Source: Streptomonospora sp. PA3
GTDB lineage: Bacteria; Actinomycetota; Actinomycetes; Streptosporangiales; Streptosporangiaceae
Length of the DNA stretch: 64,000 nucleotides
Assembly (NCBI RefSeq): GCF_009728995.1
Contig: NZ_VTZW01000016.1
Span: 20,421-84,420 of the forward strand
Direction: 5' to 3'
Shown: piece by piece, positions 1 through 13,276 of the stretch
Numbering within the stretch: position 1 is the stretch's first letter
Layout of the letters: each line of letters opens with the position of its first letter
Notes under the pieces: model-generated
Seen by the model: only the letters and a program-made list of their open reading frames with translations
Told to the model about the DNA's origin: nothing
Database searches by the model: none
Position numbers and translations under genes: made by a program

Positions 1-316
1 CGCCGGTAGGCCGACCGCTGCCCCATCCTCTTTTTGATCAGGGCGCCGCGGTGGTCGAGCCGGAGCGCGAACCGGCCGCGCCGCTCGCCCCCGCGGGCGG
101 TGAACACGGCCACTCCGGTGTGCTTGGACCCGGGGTCGATACCGACGTCGACGCCGTCGACCTCGGAGTTCTCCACGGTGCGGTCTTTCAACCGGATGGT
201 GAAGGGGGTGCGGCGGTGCACGACCGCCCGGCCCTTATCCAGGAGTTGGCGGGCGCGTGCCGGGTGGCACGGCTGCAACGGCACGCGGTTGGTGTCGAGC
301 ACGAAAACGTGCGGGG

Positions 317-320
<4 letters not shown>
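1..320 (-). CDS. iscB: IscB RNA-guided endonuclease (RRXRR family), N-terminal part, cut by the window edge
   Basis: The visible 106 residues are the N-terminus of an IscB nuclease, the OMEGA-system relative of Cas9 that cuts DNA guided by an omegaRNA. Seen: the N-terminal IscB domain (HVFVLDTNRVPLQPCHPARA, then GRAVVHRRTPFTIRL), the RuvC-I motif DVGIDPGSKHTG with the catalytic Asp near residue 62, and the start of the Arg-rich bridge helix (LIKKRMGQRSAYRR). The HNH and remaining RuvC motifs lie outside the window. I chose the GTG at 320 because family members start a few residues before VFVLD. The frame stays open to a TTG at 545 preceded by GGGAGGTG, but those 75 codons are Pro/Gly/Glu-rich, have lower GC at third positions and fold into hairpins, so they look more like omegaRNA. 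The gene lies directly downstream of argF on the same strand. Confidence 0.85.
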
Positions 321-2803
<2,483 letters not shown>

Positions 2804-2807
<4 letters not shown>

Positions 2808-3730
2808 AGGTCACTCTCGCCTTCGAAGATGTCCACGGGCTCTGTGGGTTCCGCGGCCTCCGCGACGACCATGGTGCCGATGCCCTCGTTCGTGAAGATC
2901 TCCAGCAGCATGGAGTCGGGGGTGCGCCCGTCGAGGACGTGGGCCTGCGGGACCCCGCCCCGCACGGCCTGCAGGCACGCCTCCATCTTGGGCACCATGC
3001 CCGAGGACAACTCGGGCAGCATGGCCTCCAGTTCGCCGGCGGTGAGCCTGCTGATCAGCTCCTCGCAGGCGGGGTAGTCGGCGTAGAGGCCCTCGACGTC
3101 GGTGAGGACGACGAGCTTGCCGGCGCCCAGGCCCACGGCGAGCGCGGCGGCGGCGGTGTCGGCGTTGACGTTGAAGACGCCTTCGTCGGAGCGGGCGACG
3201 CTGGAGATGACGGGGATGCGCCCGTCGTCGAGGAGGGTGCGCACGACGCCGGGCTGGACGTCGACGACCTCGCCGACCTGGCCGAGGTCGACGGGGGCGC
3301 CGTCGACCCAGGCGGACTTGCGCTCGGCGGTGATCAGGTGGGCGTCCTCGCCCGAAAGGCCCACGGCGAAGGGGCCGTGGGCGTTGATCAGTCCGACGAT
3401 GTCGCGGTTGACCTGGCCGACCAGGACCATGCGGACGATGTCCATGGTCTCGGGCGTGGTCACCCGCAGGCCGGCGGCGAAGGTGCTGGTGACGCCTAGG
3501 CGGTCCAGGTGCGCGCTGATCTGCGGGCCGCCGCCGTGCACGACGACGGGGCGCAGGCCGGCGTAGCGCAGGAAGACGATGTTCTGGGCGAAGCGCTCGC
3601 GCAGCGCGGGGTCGGTCATGGCGTTGCCGCCGTACTTGACCACGACGGTCTTGCCGTGGAACCGGCTGAGCCAGGGAAGGGCTTCGATCAGCGTGTTGGC
3701 CTTGTCCAGGGCCTGTTTGCGAGAGTTCAT
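2804..3730 (-). CDS. argB: Acetylglutamate kinase
   Basis: Phosphorylates N-acetylglutamate with ATP, the usual feedback-regulated step of arginine synthesis. The 308-residue amino-acid-kinase fold shows VVKYGGNAM (K32, phosphate binding), [10 protein letters not shown] (about 69-78), and the nucleotide-site sequence [16 protein letters not shown]. The start is ATG 3730 ([11 protein letters not shown]). The open frame continues far upstream into argJ, but that part is an out-of-frame read of argJ. A 92-bp gap separates it from argJ; the stop overlaps the argD start. Confidence 0.97.
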
Positions 3731-3822
3731 CGGATTCGCGGTGCGGGCGCCGCGCCGCGCGCGGAGCCCGGGCGCACCGTTCTTCCCTCCCTTTCCAACG
3801 TGTTCGCCCCGAAGCGGTGGCG

Positions 3823-4974
3823 TCAGGAGCTGTAGTCGGCGTTCTCGTGCACGTAGCCGGTGGTCAGGTCGGTGGTCCACACGGTCGCGGCCTCGCTGCC
3901 CGCCGAGAGGTCGACGGTCACGGTGACGTCGCGCCCGCTCAGGTCCACCTTGGCGCGGTCGTCGCCGATGGCGCCCCGGCGGCACACCCACACGCCGTTG
4001 ATGGCGACGTTGACCTCGTCGGGCTCGAAGGCCGCCCCGGTGGTGCCCACGGCCGCCAGTGCCCGGCCCCAGTTGGGATCCTCGCCGAACAGGGCGCACT
4101 TGAACAGGTTGCTGCGGGCGACGGATCGGGCCGCCTCGACGGCGTCGTCCTCGCTGGCGGCGCCGACGACCTCGACGGCGATGGACTTGGTGGCGCCCTC
4201 GGCGTCGGCGATGAGCTGGCGGGCGAGGTCGTCGCAGACCTCGGTGAGCAGCGCGCCGAACTCCGCCTCGTCGGGGGCGGTGCCCGAGGCGCCGCTGGCC
4301 ATGAGCACGACCGTGTCGTTGGTGGAGGCGCAGCCGTCGGAGTCGACGCGGTCGAAGGTGCGCCGGGTGGCGGCACGCAGCAGGCCGTCGCACTGGGCGG
4401 GGGTGAGGTCGGCGTCGGTGGTGATGACGCAGAGCATGGTGGCCAGGGCGGGCGCGAGCATGCCGGCGCCCTTGGCCATACCGCCGATGGTGTAGCCGGT
4501 GCCGCGCTTGAAGGCGATCTTGGCGACGGTGTCGGTGGTGCGGATGGCGTCGGCGGCGTCGGGGCCGCCGTCGCGCGCGGCCGACTCGGCGGCGGCCTGG
4601 ACGCCCTCCAGCAGGCGGGGCATGGGCAGCCGCTCGCCGATGAGTCCGGTGGAGCACACGATGATCTCGCCGGCGGAGTCGTCCAGGGCCGCGGCGACGT
4701 GCTCGGCGGTGGCGTGGGTGTCCTGGAACCCGGCCGGGCCGGTGCAGGCGTTGGCGCCGCCGGCGTTGAGCACCACCGCGCGCACCCGGCCGCCCTTGGC
4801 CACCTGCTGCGACCACAGCACCGGGGCGGCCTTGACGCGGTTGCGGGTGAAGACCGCCGCGGCGGCGCGGGAGGGTCCGTCGTTGACGACGAGGGCGACG
4901 TCGCGGGCGCCGTCCCGCTTGAGGCCGGCGCTTACTCCGGCGGCGCGGAACCCGTTGGGTGCGGTGACGCTCAC
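3823..4974 (-). CDS. argJ: Bifunctional glutamate N-acetyltransferase / amino-acid N-acetyltransferase
   Basis: ArgJ recycles the acetyl group from N-acetylornithine to glutamate (cyclic arginine pathway) and may also use acetyl-CoA. The 383-residue precursor carries the self-cleavage site ALATML, where cleavage before T179 creates the N-terminal nucleophile of the beta chain. It also has the [16 protein letters not shown] stretch before that site. Normal family length. It is second in the arg operon, 61 bp after argC. The start is ATG 4974 ([14 protein letters not shown]); a purine-rich GTGAGGG stretch lies about 10 bp upstream. Confidence 0.96.
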   Translation of the reverse strand: MSVTAPNGFRAAGVSAGLKRDGARDVALVVNDGPSRAAAAVFTRNRVKAAPVLWSQQVAKGGRVRAVVLNAGGANACTGPAGFQDTHATAEHVAAALDDSAGEIIVCSTGLIGERLPMPRLLEGVQAAAESAARDGGPDAADAIRTTDTVAKIAFKRGTGYTIGGMAKGAGMLAPALATMLCVITTDADLTPAQCDGLLRAATRRTFDRVDSDGCASTNDTVVLMASGASGTAPDEAEFGALLTEVCDDLARQLIADAEGATKSIAVEVVGAASEDDAVEAARSVARSNLFKCALFGEDPNWGRALAAVGTTGAAFEPDEVNVAINGVWVCRRGAIGDDRAKVDLSGRDVTVTVDLSAGSEAATVWTTDLTTGYVHENADYSS

Positions 4975-5035
4975 GGTGAGGGCCTTTCACGTGCGTTCGG
5001 ATGCGGATGCGGCGGCCGCGGGGGCCCGCGGAGCG

Positions 5036-6135
<1,100 letters not shown>

Positions 6136-6248
6136 GGTGTGAGTGGAGCGGCAGCGGGTGCACGCCACCGCCCCTACGTCCTGTTCAAGAAGCCGGACAC
6201 CACAGCACAGCGGCTGCGGCAATGGGGCTGTGATGCGCGAATCCCACC

Positions 6249-6400
6249 CGTCACCCGCCACCGCCCCTAACGGAGGCGCTGCGCGCCACGAGCCCATCGT
6301 GCCCGTCACCCGCCACCGCCCCTAACGGAGGCGCTGCGCGCCACGAGCCCATCGTGCCCGTCACCCGCCACCGCCCCTAACGGAGGCGCTGCGCGCCACG
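6249..6400. repeat. Tandem array, three 55-bp units
   Basis: Units beginning TCACCCGCCACCGCCCCTAA recur at 6251, 6306 and 6361, a period of exactly 55 bp with almost no divergence. The unit is roughly the reverse complement of the 50-bp unit on the other side of the core, so the two arrays form a long inverted repeat. The units are contiguous with no unique spacers, so this is not a CRISPR. Confidence 0.85.
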
Positions 6401-6520
6401 TACTTGTTCTGCGCCGGCTTGCCGCCGAGCGCACGGCGCACTTTTGCGCCGGAGGTCCGCCACCGGTGGTGCGGCTCCACCGGGGAAGAACCGCGTGCGC
6501 TCGGCGGCAAGCAAACACGT

Positions 6521-6720
6521 GACGCGAAGCGTCCCCGCTGGGGCGGTGGCGGGCTGACGGGCGGGCACGTGACGCGAAGCGTCTCCGTTGGGGCGGTGGC
6601 GGGCTGACGGGCGGGCACGTGACGCGAAGCGTCTCCGTTGGGGCGGTGGCGGGCTGACGGGCGGGCACGTGGCGCGAAGCGTCTCCGTTGGGGCGGTGGC
6701 GGGCTGACGGGCGGGCCGCG
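6521..6720. repeat. Tandem array, four 50-bp units
   Basis: Units beginning GACGCGAAGCGTCTCCGTTG start at 6521, 6571, 6621 and 6671 (period 50 bp), nearly identical; the first has GTCCCCGCTG in place of GTCTCCGTTG. The same unit, two copies, is found in the element at 45195-45294, so copy number varies between loci. Confidence 0.85.
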
Positions 6721-6822
6721 CTACGCGAGACGCGCCCATTGCCGCAGCCGCGATGGCGGCCGCCCCGGGTGGTACCCGGCGGGTTCCTGGAAAGCCGCGC
6801 CCCCGCCGTTCTTCAACACGGG

Positions 6823-8265
6823 CTATCGCCCCGCCAAACGCCCCGCGATGTCGGCGAGGCGGGAGGTGCGCGAGACCCGGTCGGACTCGCGGCGGTCGGC
6901 GCCGCGGTAGAGGCCGTAGACGAGGTGCGTGCCTACCCAGCGCAGCGGCTCGGGCTCCCAGCCGCGCACGCTGCGGCCCACCCACGGCAGCTGGGTCAGC
7001 TCGGTGGTCTCCCCCAGCACCAGGTCGCGCAGGGTGCGCCCGGCCAGGTTGCTCGTGGTCACGCCGCTGCCGACGTAGCCGCCGGCCCACCCCAGGCCGG
7101 TGCGGGGATCCAGGTTCACCGTGGGGCACCAGTCGCGCGGGACGCCGAGCACGCCCGACCACGCGTGGACGATGGGCACCTCGGCGGCGACGGGGAACAG
7201 CCGGGCCAGCACGCGCCACAGCTCGGCGATGGTCTGGGGCGGGGTGGCGCCGTCGACGTCGCGGGCGGAGCCGAAGCGGTAGGGCACGCCGCGCCCGCCG
7301 ATAACGATGCGGCCGTCGGCGGTGCGCTGGGCGTAGCAGTAGGCGTGCGCCTGGTCGCCCAGCACCTCCTGGCGCTCCCAGCCGATGTGGCGCCACATCA
7401 CATCGGTGAGCGGCTCGGTGGCGATCATGGAGCTGTTCATCGGCAGCCACTGGCGGCGCTGGCCCTGGAGGGTGGCGGTGAAGCCCTCGGTGGCGCGGAT
7501 GACGTGGTCGGCGCGCACCGTCCCGTGCGGTGAGACGGCGCAGGCGCGCTCGGCGCCGGTGCGCGGGCGGATCTCGGTGACCGGGGTGTCCTCGAAGATG
7601 TCGGCGCCCAGCCGCTCGGCCGCCGCGGCGAGGCCGAGCACCAGCTTCGCGGGGTGCACGCGCGCGGCGTGCGGGCTGTAGGCGGCGGCCACGGCGCCGT
7701 CGACCTGCAGGCGCGGCTCGCCGCAGGGGTCGATCAGGTGCAGGTCCTCGGGCCAGTAGCCCCATTCGTGCAGTTCGGCGACCTCCTCCTGCAGCCGGGA
7801 CTTCTGCGCGGGGTTGGTGGCGACCAGGCGCATGCCGCCCTTGGCGATGTCGGCGTCGATGCCCTCGTCGCCGGCCACCGCGATCACCTCGTCGACCGAG
7901 GACATCATGGCGCGCTGCAGGGCGACCACCGCGGCCTTGCCGTGGGTGGCCGCGTAGCGGCGCTTGGACCCGGCGAACTCGGCGGAGAGCCACCCGCCGT
8001 TGCGCCCGGAGGCCCCGTAGCCGGCGAACTCGCGCTCCAGCACGGCGACGCGCAGGTCCGGGCGCGCCTTCTTCAGGTAGTAGGCGGTCCACAGGCCGGT
8101 GTAGCCGGCGCCCACGATGCACACGTCGTAGTCGGCGTCGCCGGGCAGGGCGGCGCGCCTTTCGGGCAGGCCGACGTCGCGGAACCAGTAGGAGACCCCG
8201 CCGTTGCGGAAGCCCGTGGAACGGGGGACGGCGCGCATCTCGGCGGCGACGGTGAACGGACTCAT
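6823..8265 (-). CDS. FAD-dependent amine/amino-acid oxidoreductase (DAO family, PuuB-like)
   Basis: A 480-residue flavoenzyme of the DadA/glycine-oxidase/gamma-glutamylputrescine-oxidase group. Seen: the FAD Rossmann motif VCIVGAGYTGLWTA (GxGxxG at 52-57), the ribose-binding acidic residue near E77, and GASGRNGG (84-91), typical of PuuB-like oxidases. The N-terminal segment SYWFRDVGLPERRAALPG is also characteristic. No signal peptide. The start is ATG 8265 (MSPFTVAAEM) with GGGGGCCG upstream. With the MarR gene and the class III aminotransferase it forms an amine-utilisation cassette between pheT and argC. The substrate cannot be told from sequence; a polyamine derivative or primary amine is plausible. 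Confidence 0.8.
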   Translation of the reverse strand: MSPFTVAAEMRAVPRSTGFRNGGVSYWFRDVGLPERRAALPGDADYDVCIVGAGYTGLWTAYYLKKARPDLRVAVLEREFAGYGASGRNGGWLSAEFAGSKRRYAATHGKAAVVALQRAMMSSVDEVIAVAGDEGIDADIAKGGMRLVATNPAQKSRLQEEVAELHEWGYWPEDLHLIDPCGEPRLQVDGAVAAAYSPHAARVHPAKLVLGLAAAAERLGADIFEDTPVTEIRPRTGAERACAVSPHGTVRADHVIRATEGFTATLQGQRRQWLPMNSSMIATEPLTDVMWRHIGWERQEVLGDQAHAYCYAQRTADGRIVIGGRGVPYRFGSARDVDGATPPQTIAELWRVLARLFPVAAEVPIVHAWSGVLGVPRDWCPTVNLDPRTGLGWAGGYVGSGVTTSNLAGRTLRDLVLGETTELTQLPWVGRSVRGWEPEPLRWVGTHLVYGLYRGADRRESDRVSRTSRLADIAGRLAGR

Positions 8266-8308
8266 GGGCGGCCCCCGGCTGGTCGGCTCTTCCGCGGGCG
8301 TGCCGGGC

Positions 8309-8348
8309 CTCGCTCCTGCGCTCGTCAGTCCAGACGCCGCCGCGCCCC
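8309..8348. repeat. 40-bp dispersed repeat, copy A
   Basis: About 37 of 40 bases match the sequence at 48137-48176 (shared part: CGCTCGTCAGTCCAGACG, then CGCCGCGCCCC). It lies in the 219-bp gap between the MarR gene and the FAD oxidase. It is distinct from the large palindromic element, and its function is unknown. Confidence 0.6.
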
Positions 8349-8484
8349 GCACGCCCGCTCGTGTTCCTGCTGCACGTGACAGCCGATCAGACTACCGGGG
8401 CGCCGCCGCACGTCTGCGCGCGGAGGGTCCGGACGGAATCAATGGAATCCCCCGCGGGCGGCGGCGGCCCGCGCCGGCCGCGGC

Positions 8485-8967
8485 TCAGGCCTCCCGGGCG
8501 CTGTCGCGCAGGCGGCGGGCGAGTTCGGCCAGGCGGCGCAGCCCGTCCTCGCCGAGCGGGCCGAGTACGTGCTCGCGCAGCAGCAGCACGTGCTGGGCCC
8601 GGGCCTTGTCGGCGAACTCGCGGCCCGCGGGGGTCAGCTCCGCATAGACCACGCGCCGGTCCTCGGGGCAGGAGGTGCGCACGAGGTAGCCCTTGCGCTC
8701 CAGGCGGTCGGCGAGCTTGGTGAACCCGCCGCTGCTGAGGCTGACCTCGCGGGCCAGGCGGCTCATCGGCAGGCGGTTGCCCGGCGAGCGCTGCAGCCGG
8801 ATCAGCACCTCGAACCAGGGGCCGGACATGTCGCCGCCGCTGGGGTCGACACCGCGCAGCAGCAGCGGGGACGTGTCGTGCAGGGCCTCGACCAGCAGCC
8901 CCCAGGCGGTGATGAGCTCGTCGTCGCCGATTCCGGCGCCGGTCCCGGCGTCCATCTGCCCGCTCAC
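8485..8967 (-). CDS. MarR-family transcriptional regulator
   Basis: A 160-residue winged-helix regulator. The core follows the MarR pattern: LPMSRLAREVSLSSGGFTKLADRLERKGYLVR (helix-turn-helix, about 66-97), then the wing CPEDRRVVYAELTPAGREF, flanked by dimerisation helices. It is transcribed away from the aminotransferase gap and toward the FAD oxidase, so it probably controls the cassette in response to a small ligand. The AT-rich interval just upstream (9000-9060) holds palindromes suitable as its operator. Confidence 0.88.
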   Translation of the reverse strand: MSGQMDAGTGAGIGDDELITAWGLLVEALHDTSPLLLRGVDPSGGDMSGPWFEVLIRLQRSPGNRLPMSRLAREVSLSSGGFTKLADRLERKGYLVRTSCPEDRRVVYAELTPAGREFADKARAQHVLLLREHVLGPLGEDGLRRLAELARRLRDSAREA

Positions 8968-9009
8968 CTCTTGGCCCCCGCTTCCATCGACCCCCTACCT
9001 TGCTCGCCT

Positions 9010-9052
9010 ACTTATATTACCGAAGAAATATCTTTCTCGTTAACGAATTGCT
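9010..9052. promoter_or_regulatory. AT-rich promoter/operator region upstream of the marR gene
   Basis: This patch is strikingly AT-rich against its surroundings. It contains AGAAATATCTTTCT (arms AGAAA/TTTCT) and the perfect palindrome TCGTTAACGA a few bases further on. MarR proteins bind such short palindromes next to their own genes. It lies between the marR start (8967) and the aminotransferase stop (9129), so autoregulation is the simplest reading. Confidence 0.45.
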
Positions 9053-9128
9053 CGTCTGCGCCGGGCCTGCGCATAGGCGGGGCGCCGCGGCACGGCCGCG
9101 GCGCCCCCCGGCTCGGCTCGGCCGGGTG

Positions 9129-10439
9129 TCACTGGTGCCGGTCGCCGACGGCGTCCAGCGCGGAGCGGAGCGTGGAGACCAGGTGGTCGATCTGCTCCCA
9201 GCTGATGATCAGCGGCGGCGAGATCAGCAGCGAGTGCGGGATCGCCCGCAGGATCACGCCGCGGGCGCGGGCCTCGGCGAAGACCTCGGCGGTGGTGATG
9301 CCGCGCTCGCCCAGCGCCTCCTCGGTGAGCTGGACCGCCGCCATGACGCCGGTGCCCGAGCGGACCTCGGCCACCAGCGGGTGGTCGGCCAGGGAGCGCA
9401 CCGCCCCGTCGAGCTGGGTCTCGACCTCGGCGGCGACCGTGAACAGGTCCTCGCGCTCCAGGATGTCCAGGTTGGCCGAGGCCGCGGCGCAGCAGGTGGG
9501 GTGGCCGGCGTAGGTCGTGCCGTGGTGGAACGGGTTGCCGGGCCGGTTCCAGAACGGCTCTGCGACCTCGCCGCTGGTGATGACCCCGCCCAGGGGCTGG
9601 TAGCCGCTGGTGACCCCCTTGGCGAAGACGATCATGTCCGGCCGCACGCCGTAGCGCTCGATCCCGAACCAGTTGCCCATGCGGGCGAAGGCGCAGATGA
9701 CGCTGTCGACGACGAAGAGGACGCCGTGGCGGCGGCAGACCTCGGAGACGCCGGTGAAGTAGTCGGCGTCGACGGCGTAGACGCCGCCCGCGCCGATGAC
9801 GGGCTCGGCGAAGAAGGCGGCGACGTTCTCCGGGCCGACCCGCAGGATCTCCTCCTCCAGCGCGCGTACGGAGTCGTGCGGCACCACCGAGGCGTCCTCG
9901 ACCATCGGCCCGAAGCCGCTGCGGAAGCGGTCCATGCCGATGATGCCGGTGCCGATCCCGTGCAGCCCGTGGTAGCCGCCGGTCCGGCTGATGAGGTGCC
10001 GCTTGCCGGGCCGGCCCTGGGCCGCCCAGTAGCGGCGGGCGAGCTTGGCGGCGGTCTCGATGGACTCCCCGCCGCCGCAGGTGAGGATCACCCGCGGGTC
10101 GGCCACGGGGGCGTGGGAGGCGAGCCGCTCGCTGAGCTCCAGGGCGGGCCGGTTGGCGAAGTCGCCGTAGACGGTGAACGCGTCGAGGGTGGTGAGCTGG
10201 CGGTGCACGGCGTCGGCGATCTCGCGCCGCCCGTGGCCGACGTTGCAGTACCACAGGCTGGCGGTGCCGTCGAGGAAGCGGTCGCCGTTCTCGTCCCAGA
10301 GCCAGGGCCCCTCCGCCCGTTCGACGACGAACTTCGGCCCCTGGGACACCTTGTTCATATCGCTGAAAGTGTGCCAGAAGCGGCCGGCCTCCAGCCGCTC
10401 CCTCGATGTGCGCGCATACGAAACCACTGTTTCGGTCAT
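9129..10439 (-). CDS. Class III PLP-dependent aminotransferase
   Basis: A 435-residue omega-type aminotransferase. Seen: SLWYCNVGHGRREI near the N-terminus, the GGYHG motif, the pyridine-binding D245 in VVDSVICAFAR, and the PLP lysine K274 in FAKGVTSGYQPLGG. The usual DEVxxGFGR motif reads DSVICAFAR, so the Glu after the cofactor Asp is Ser. The start is ATG 10439 (MTETVVSYAR) preceded by GGAGG at 7 bp. It is probably an amine:pyruvate or beta-amino-acid transaminase acting with the FAD oxidase at 6823-8265; the substrate is unknown. Family placement is firm. Confidence 0.88.
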   Translation of the reverse strand: MTETVVSYARTSRERLEAGRFWHTFSDMNKVSQGPKFVVERAEGPWLWDENGDRFLDGTASLWYCNVGHGRREIADAVHRQLTTLDAFTVYGDFANRPALELSERLASHAPVADPRVILTCGGGESIETAAKLARRYWAAQGRPGKRHLISRTGGYHGLHGIGTGIIGMDRFRSGFGPMVEDASVVPHDSVRALEEEILRVGPENVAAFFAEPVIGAGGVYAVDADYFTGVSEVCRRHGVLFVVDSVICAFARMGNWFGIERYGVRPDMIVFAKGVTSGYQPLGGVITSGEVAEPFWNRPGNPFHHGTTYAGHPTCCAAASANLDILEREDLFTVAAEVETQLDGAVRSLADHPLVAEVRSGTGVMAAVQLTEEALGERGITTAEVFAEARARGVILRAIPHSLLISPPLIISWEQIDHLVSTLRSALDAVGDRHQ

Positions 10440-10696
10440 AGAGCGACCTCCGAGCCGAGCTGTGCGTGCGGACACGCACCAAGAAAACGCCGATTGAAAC
10501 AGCTGTTCCGCGAGTGCCCCGGGACCCCGGATCGCGGCAGGTGACTGCAGGTTAAGTTCTCAGCCCGACTCGGTTCAAGAGACGAAACAAAGAATAATCC
10601 CCGCGTTAACCGGGAGCATTCATCCTACGTTTGACCTCGCGGCCGTGGCAAACGCCTGACCTGCGAAGATGCGGGGAAAATTCTTCTAAGACAACT

Positions 10697-10742
10697 GTGT
10701 CGGCCCCGCCCCTCCGATGTTTGACAGGGGCGGGGCCGACAC
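10697..10742 (-). terminator. Strong hairpin terminator after pheT
   Basis: A perfect 16-bp stem, GTGTCGGCCCCGCCCC (10697-10712) with GGGGCGGGGCCGACAC (10727-10742), 14-nt loop. It lies 30 bp beyond the pheT stop, and the minus strand runs into a T-richer tail (GAATTTT). The rest of the 330-bp gap from 10440 holds only the aminotransferase leader; no gene is seen. Confidence 0.8.
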
Positions 10743-10771
10743 ACAGCGGGTCGCGCCGGAGGGCGGCCCGC

Positions 10772-13276
10772 TCAGCCGCGCAGCACCGCGCCGGTGCGTT
10801 CGGCCGCCGCGGCGACGGCGGAGTCGCGCGCCGCGGCGATCTCCTCGGCCGCGAGCGTGCGGTCGGGGGCGCGGAAGCGCAGCGCGTAGGCCAGCGACCG
10901 GCGGCCCGCGCCCAGCTGCTCACCGGTGTAGACGTCGAACAGCCGCACGTCCTCCAGCAGCTCGCCCGCTCCCGCGCGCAGCGCGTCCTCGACCTCGGCG
11001 GCGGAGACGCCGTCCTCCACCACCAGGGCGACGTCCTGCAGGGCCACCGGATAGCCCGAGACCAGCGGCGCCCGCACCGGCTCGCCGGCCGCCTCGACCA
11101 CATCGAGGTCGATCTCCACGGCGGCGGTGCGCTGCGGCAGCCCGTAGGCCGCGACCGTGCGGGGGTGCAGCTCGCCGGCGTGGCCCGCGAGCCGCTCCTC
11201 GCCGTCGACGCGCACGTACAGCGCGGCGCAGCGGCCGGGGTGCCACGGGGCGTGCTGGGCGGAGCGCACGATCAGCTCGGCGTTGGCCGAGCGGGCCGCC
11301 TCGCGGGCGGTCTCGATGGCGTCGGCCCAGTTCGCCGGGCTCCCCCGGCGCTGCCAGGTCGCGGGTTCCCGGTCGCCGGCCAGCACCGCGCCGACCCGGC
11401 GCGGCTGGTCGGGCAGTGCGCGGGCCAGCGTCTCCTGCTCCTGGGGGCTCGGCCCCCGATCGACGGGGAGCATGGGGGCGTGGTCGGGCGCACCGGGCCG
11501 CGGCCGGTAGACCAGGCCGATCTCGTAGAGGGCCACGTCGGAGAAACCCCGCCCCACGTTGCGCACCAGCGTCTTGAGCAGCCCCGGCAGCAGCGTGGTG
11601 CGCAGCAGCGGCTCGTCCTCGCTCAGCGGGTTTGCCAGCCGCAGCGCGTCGCGGCGGGGGTCGTCGCCCTCGATCTGCAGGCCGTCGAGGTCCCGTTCGC
11701 CCATGAAGGGGTAGGAGAGCACCTCGGCGAACCCGGTGGCGGCCAGCCGCCGGCCGATCGAGCGGCGCAGCCGCTGGCTCGGGGTGAGGCCGCGCCCCGC
11801 CGGCGCGCGCGGCGGGATGGAGGGGATCGTGTCGTAGCCCTCGATGCGGACGACCTCTTCGGCGAGGTCGTTGGGGTCGGTGAGGTCGGGCCGCCAGGTG
11901 GGCGGGGTGACCCGCAGCGTCTGGGCATCGCCCTGCTCGACCGTGCAGCCGACCTGCTCCAGCGCCGCGATCACGCGTTCGCGCCCGTAGTCCACCCCCG
12001 CGACGCGGTCGGGATGGTCGCCGGCGATGGCGATCGGCCGCGGCCCGGCCGCGGCCCCGCCGGCGATGTCGGTGTAGTGCGGGTCGACCGTTCCGCCGCC
12101 CAACTCGGCCAGCAACCGGACCGCGCGGGTGGCGGCGGCCGGCTGCACAGCGGAGTCGACGCCCCGCTCGAAGCGCCGCGAGGACTCCGAGGAGAGCTGG
12201 TGGCGGCGCGACGCCCGGGCGATGTGGGTCTCGGCGAATTGCGCGGCCTCGACCAGCACGTCGGTCGAGGACAGGCCGATCTCCGTGCTCAGCCCGCCCA
12301 TGACGCCGGCCAGGTTGATCGGGCCGGACTCGTCGGTGATGAGGATGTCGTCGGGGTCCAGCGCGCGGGTGACGTGGTCGAGGGTCTCCAGCTTCTCGCC
12401 CGAGCGGGCGAGCCGGACCTCGATGGGGCCCTGCAGCGCCGCGCGGTCCCAGGCGTGCAGCGGCTGGCCCAGTTCCATCATCACGTAGTTGGTGACGTCC
12501 ACCGCCAGCGAGACGGAGCGGACCCCGGTCAGCGCGAGGCGCCGCTTCATCCACAGCGGCGTGGGCGCCTCGGGGTCGAACCCGGTGACGCCGTGCAGCA
12601 CGTAGCGCGAGCAGACGGCGGGGTCGGCGACCGAGGCCGGATACCCCCCGCCCCGCGTCCCCGCCGGTTCGACCTCGGCCGGATCGCGAAAGGCCGTGCC
12701 GTAGGCGGTGGCCGCCTCTCGGGCCACGCCGCGGACCGACAGCGCGTAGCCGCGGTCGGGCGTCACGGCGATGTCGAGCACGTCTTCGCGCAGGCCCAGC
12801 AGCCCGTAGGCGTCGTCGCCGGGTTCGGCGCTGCCAGCGGGCAGCACGATGATCCCGGTGTGGTCCTCCCACAGCTCCAGTTCCGAGGCCGAGCAGATCA
12901 TGCCCTCGGAGACCTTGCCGTAGGTCTTGCGGGCGCTGATGGCGAAGCCGCCGGGCAGCTCGGCGCCGGGCAGGGCGGTCACGACCAGGTCGCCCTCGCC
13001 GAAGTTGCGGGCGCCGCAGACGATGTGCTGCGGCTCGCCGGTGCCGTTGGCCCGGCCCACGTCGACCCGGCAGTAGCGGATGGGCTTCTTGAACCCGGTC
13101 AGCTCCTCGATCTCCAGCACGCGGCCCACCGCGATGGGGCCGCTGATGTCGGCGCCGACGGCGTCGACGGTCTCGACCTCCAGACCCAGGGCGATGAGCC
13201 TGGCGGCCAGGTCCTGGGCGGTCGTGCCCTCGGGCAGGTCCGTGTACTCCTTGAGCCAGGAAACGGGGACGCGCAT
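10772..13276 (-). CDS. pheT: Phenylalanyl-tRNA synthetase beta subunit
   Basis: The non-catalytic subunit of the alpha2-beta2 enzyme; it supplies tRNA binding and editing. The 834-residue protein starts [17 protein letters not shown] and shows the tRNA-binding OB domain (about 40-150), the B3/B4 editing and B5 domains, a catalytic-like core, and a C-terminal anticodon-binding domain ending near VLRG. The ATG at 13276 overlaps the pheS stop as TGATG, so translation is coupled. Full length. Confidence 0.97.
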   Translation of the reverse strand: MRVPVSWLKEYTDLPEGTTAQDLAARLIALGLEVETVDAVGADISGPIAVGRVLEIEELTGFKKPIRYCRVDVGRANGTGEPQHIVCGARNFGEGDLVVTALPGAELPGGFAISARKTYGKVSEGMICSASELELWEDHTGIIVLPAGSAEPGDDAYGLLGLREDVLDIAVTPDRGYALSVRGVAREAATAYGTAFRDPAEVEPAGTRGGGYPASVADPAVCSRYVLHGVTGFDPEAPTPLWMKRRLALTGVRSVSLAVDVTNYVMMELGQPLHAWDRAALQGPIEVRLARSGEKLETLDHVTRALDPDDILITDESGPINLAGVMGGLSTEIGLSSTDVLVEAAQFAETHIARASRRHQLSSESSRRFERGVDSAVQPAAATRAVRLLAELGGGTVDPHYTDIAGGAAAGPRPIAIAGDHPDRVAGVDYGRERVIAALEQVGCTVEQGDAQTLRVTPPTWRPDLTDPNDLAEEVVRIEGYDTIPSIPPRAPAGRGLTPSQRLRRSIGRRLAATGFAEVLSYPFMGERDLDGLQIEGDDPRRDALRLANPLSEDEPLLRTTLLPGLLKTLVRNVGRGFSDVALYEIGLVYRPRPGAPDHAPMLPVDRGPSPQEQETLARALPDQPRRVGAVLAGDREPATWQRRGSPANWADAIETAREAARSANAELIVRSAQHAPWHPGRCAALYVRVDGEERLAGHAGELHPRTVAAYGLPQRTAAVEIDLDVVEAAGEPVRAPLVSGYPVALQDVALVVEDGVSAAEVEDALRAGAGELLEDVRLFDVYTGEQLGAGRRSLAYALRFRAPDRTLAAEEIAAARDSAVAAAAERTGAVLRG

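Larger units (their letters stand above)
6178..6828. repeat. Dispersed palindromic element, copy 1 (largest)
   Basis: A gene-free 650-bp block between argC and the FAD oxidase. From outside in: imperfect terminal inverted repeats (CCTGTTCAAGAAGCCGG at 6180; reverse of TTGAAGAACGG near 6820), 12-bp inverted arms TGCGGCAATGGG / CCCATTGCCGCA, tandem arrays in opposite orientation on both sides, and a core hairpin with 17-bp arms CTTGCCGCCGAGCGCAC / GTGCGCTCGGCGGCAAG (about 6418-6511). Related copies lie at 19365-19646, 44983-45353 and 41880-41935. No coding signal. It looks like a non-autonomous, MITE-like or REP-like element. The right end overlaps the last codons of the FAD oxidase by six bases. 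Confidence 0.75.

Noticed and set aside
6249-6720. CRISPR array.
   Set aside because: The 50- and 55-bp units are contiguous without unique spacers, and no cas genes are nearby.
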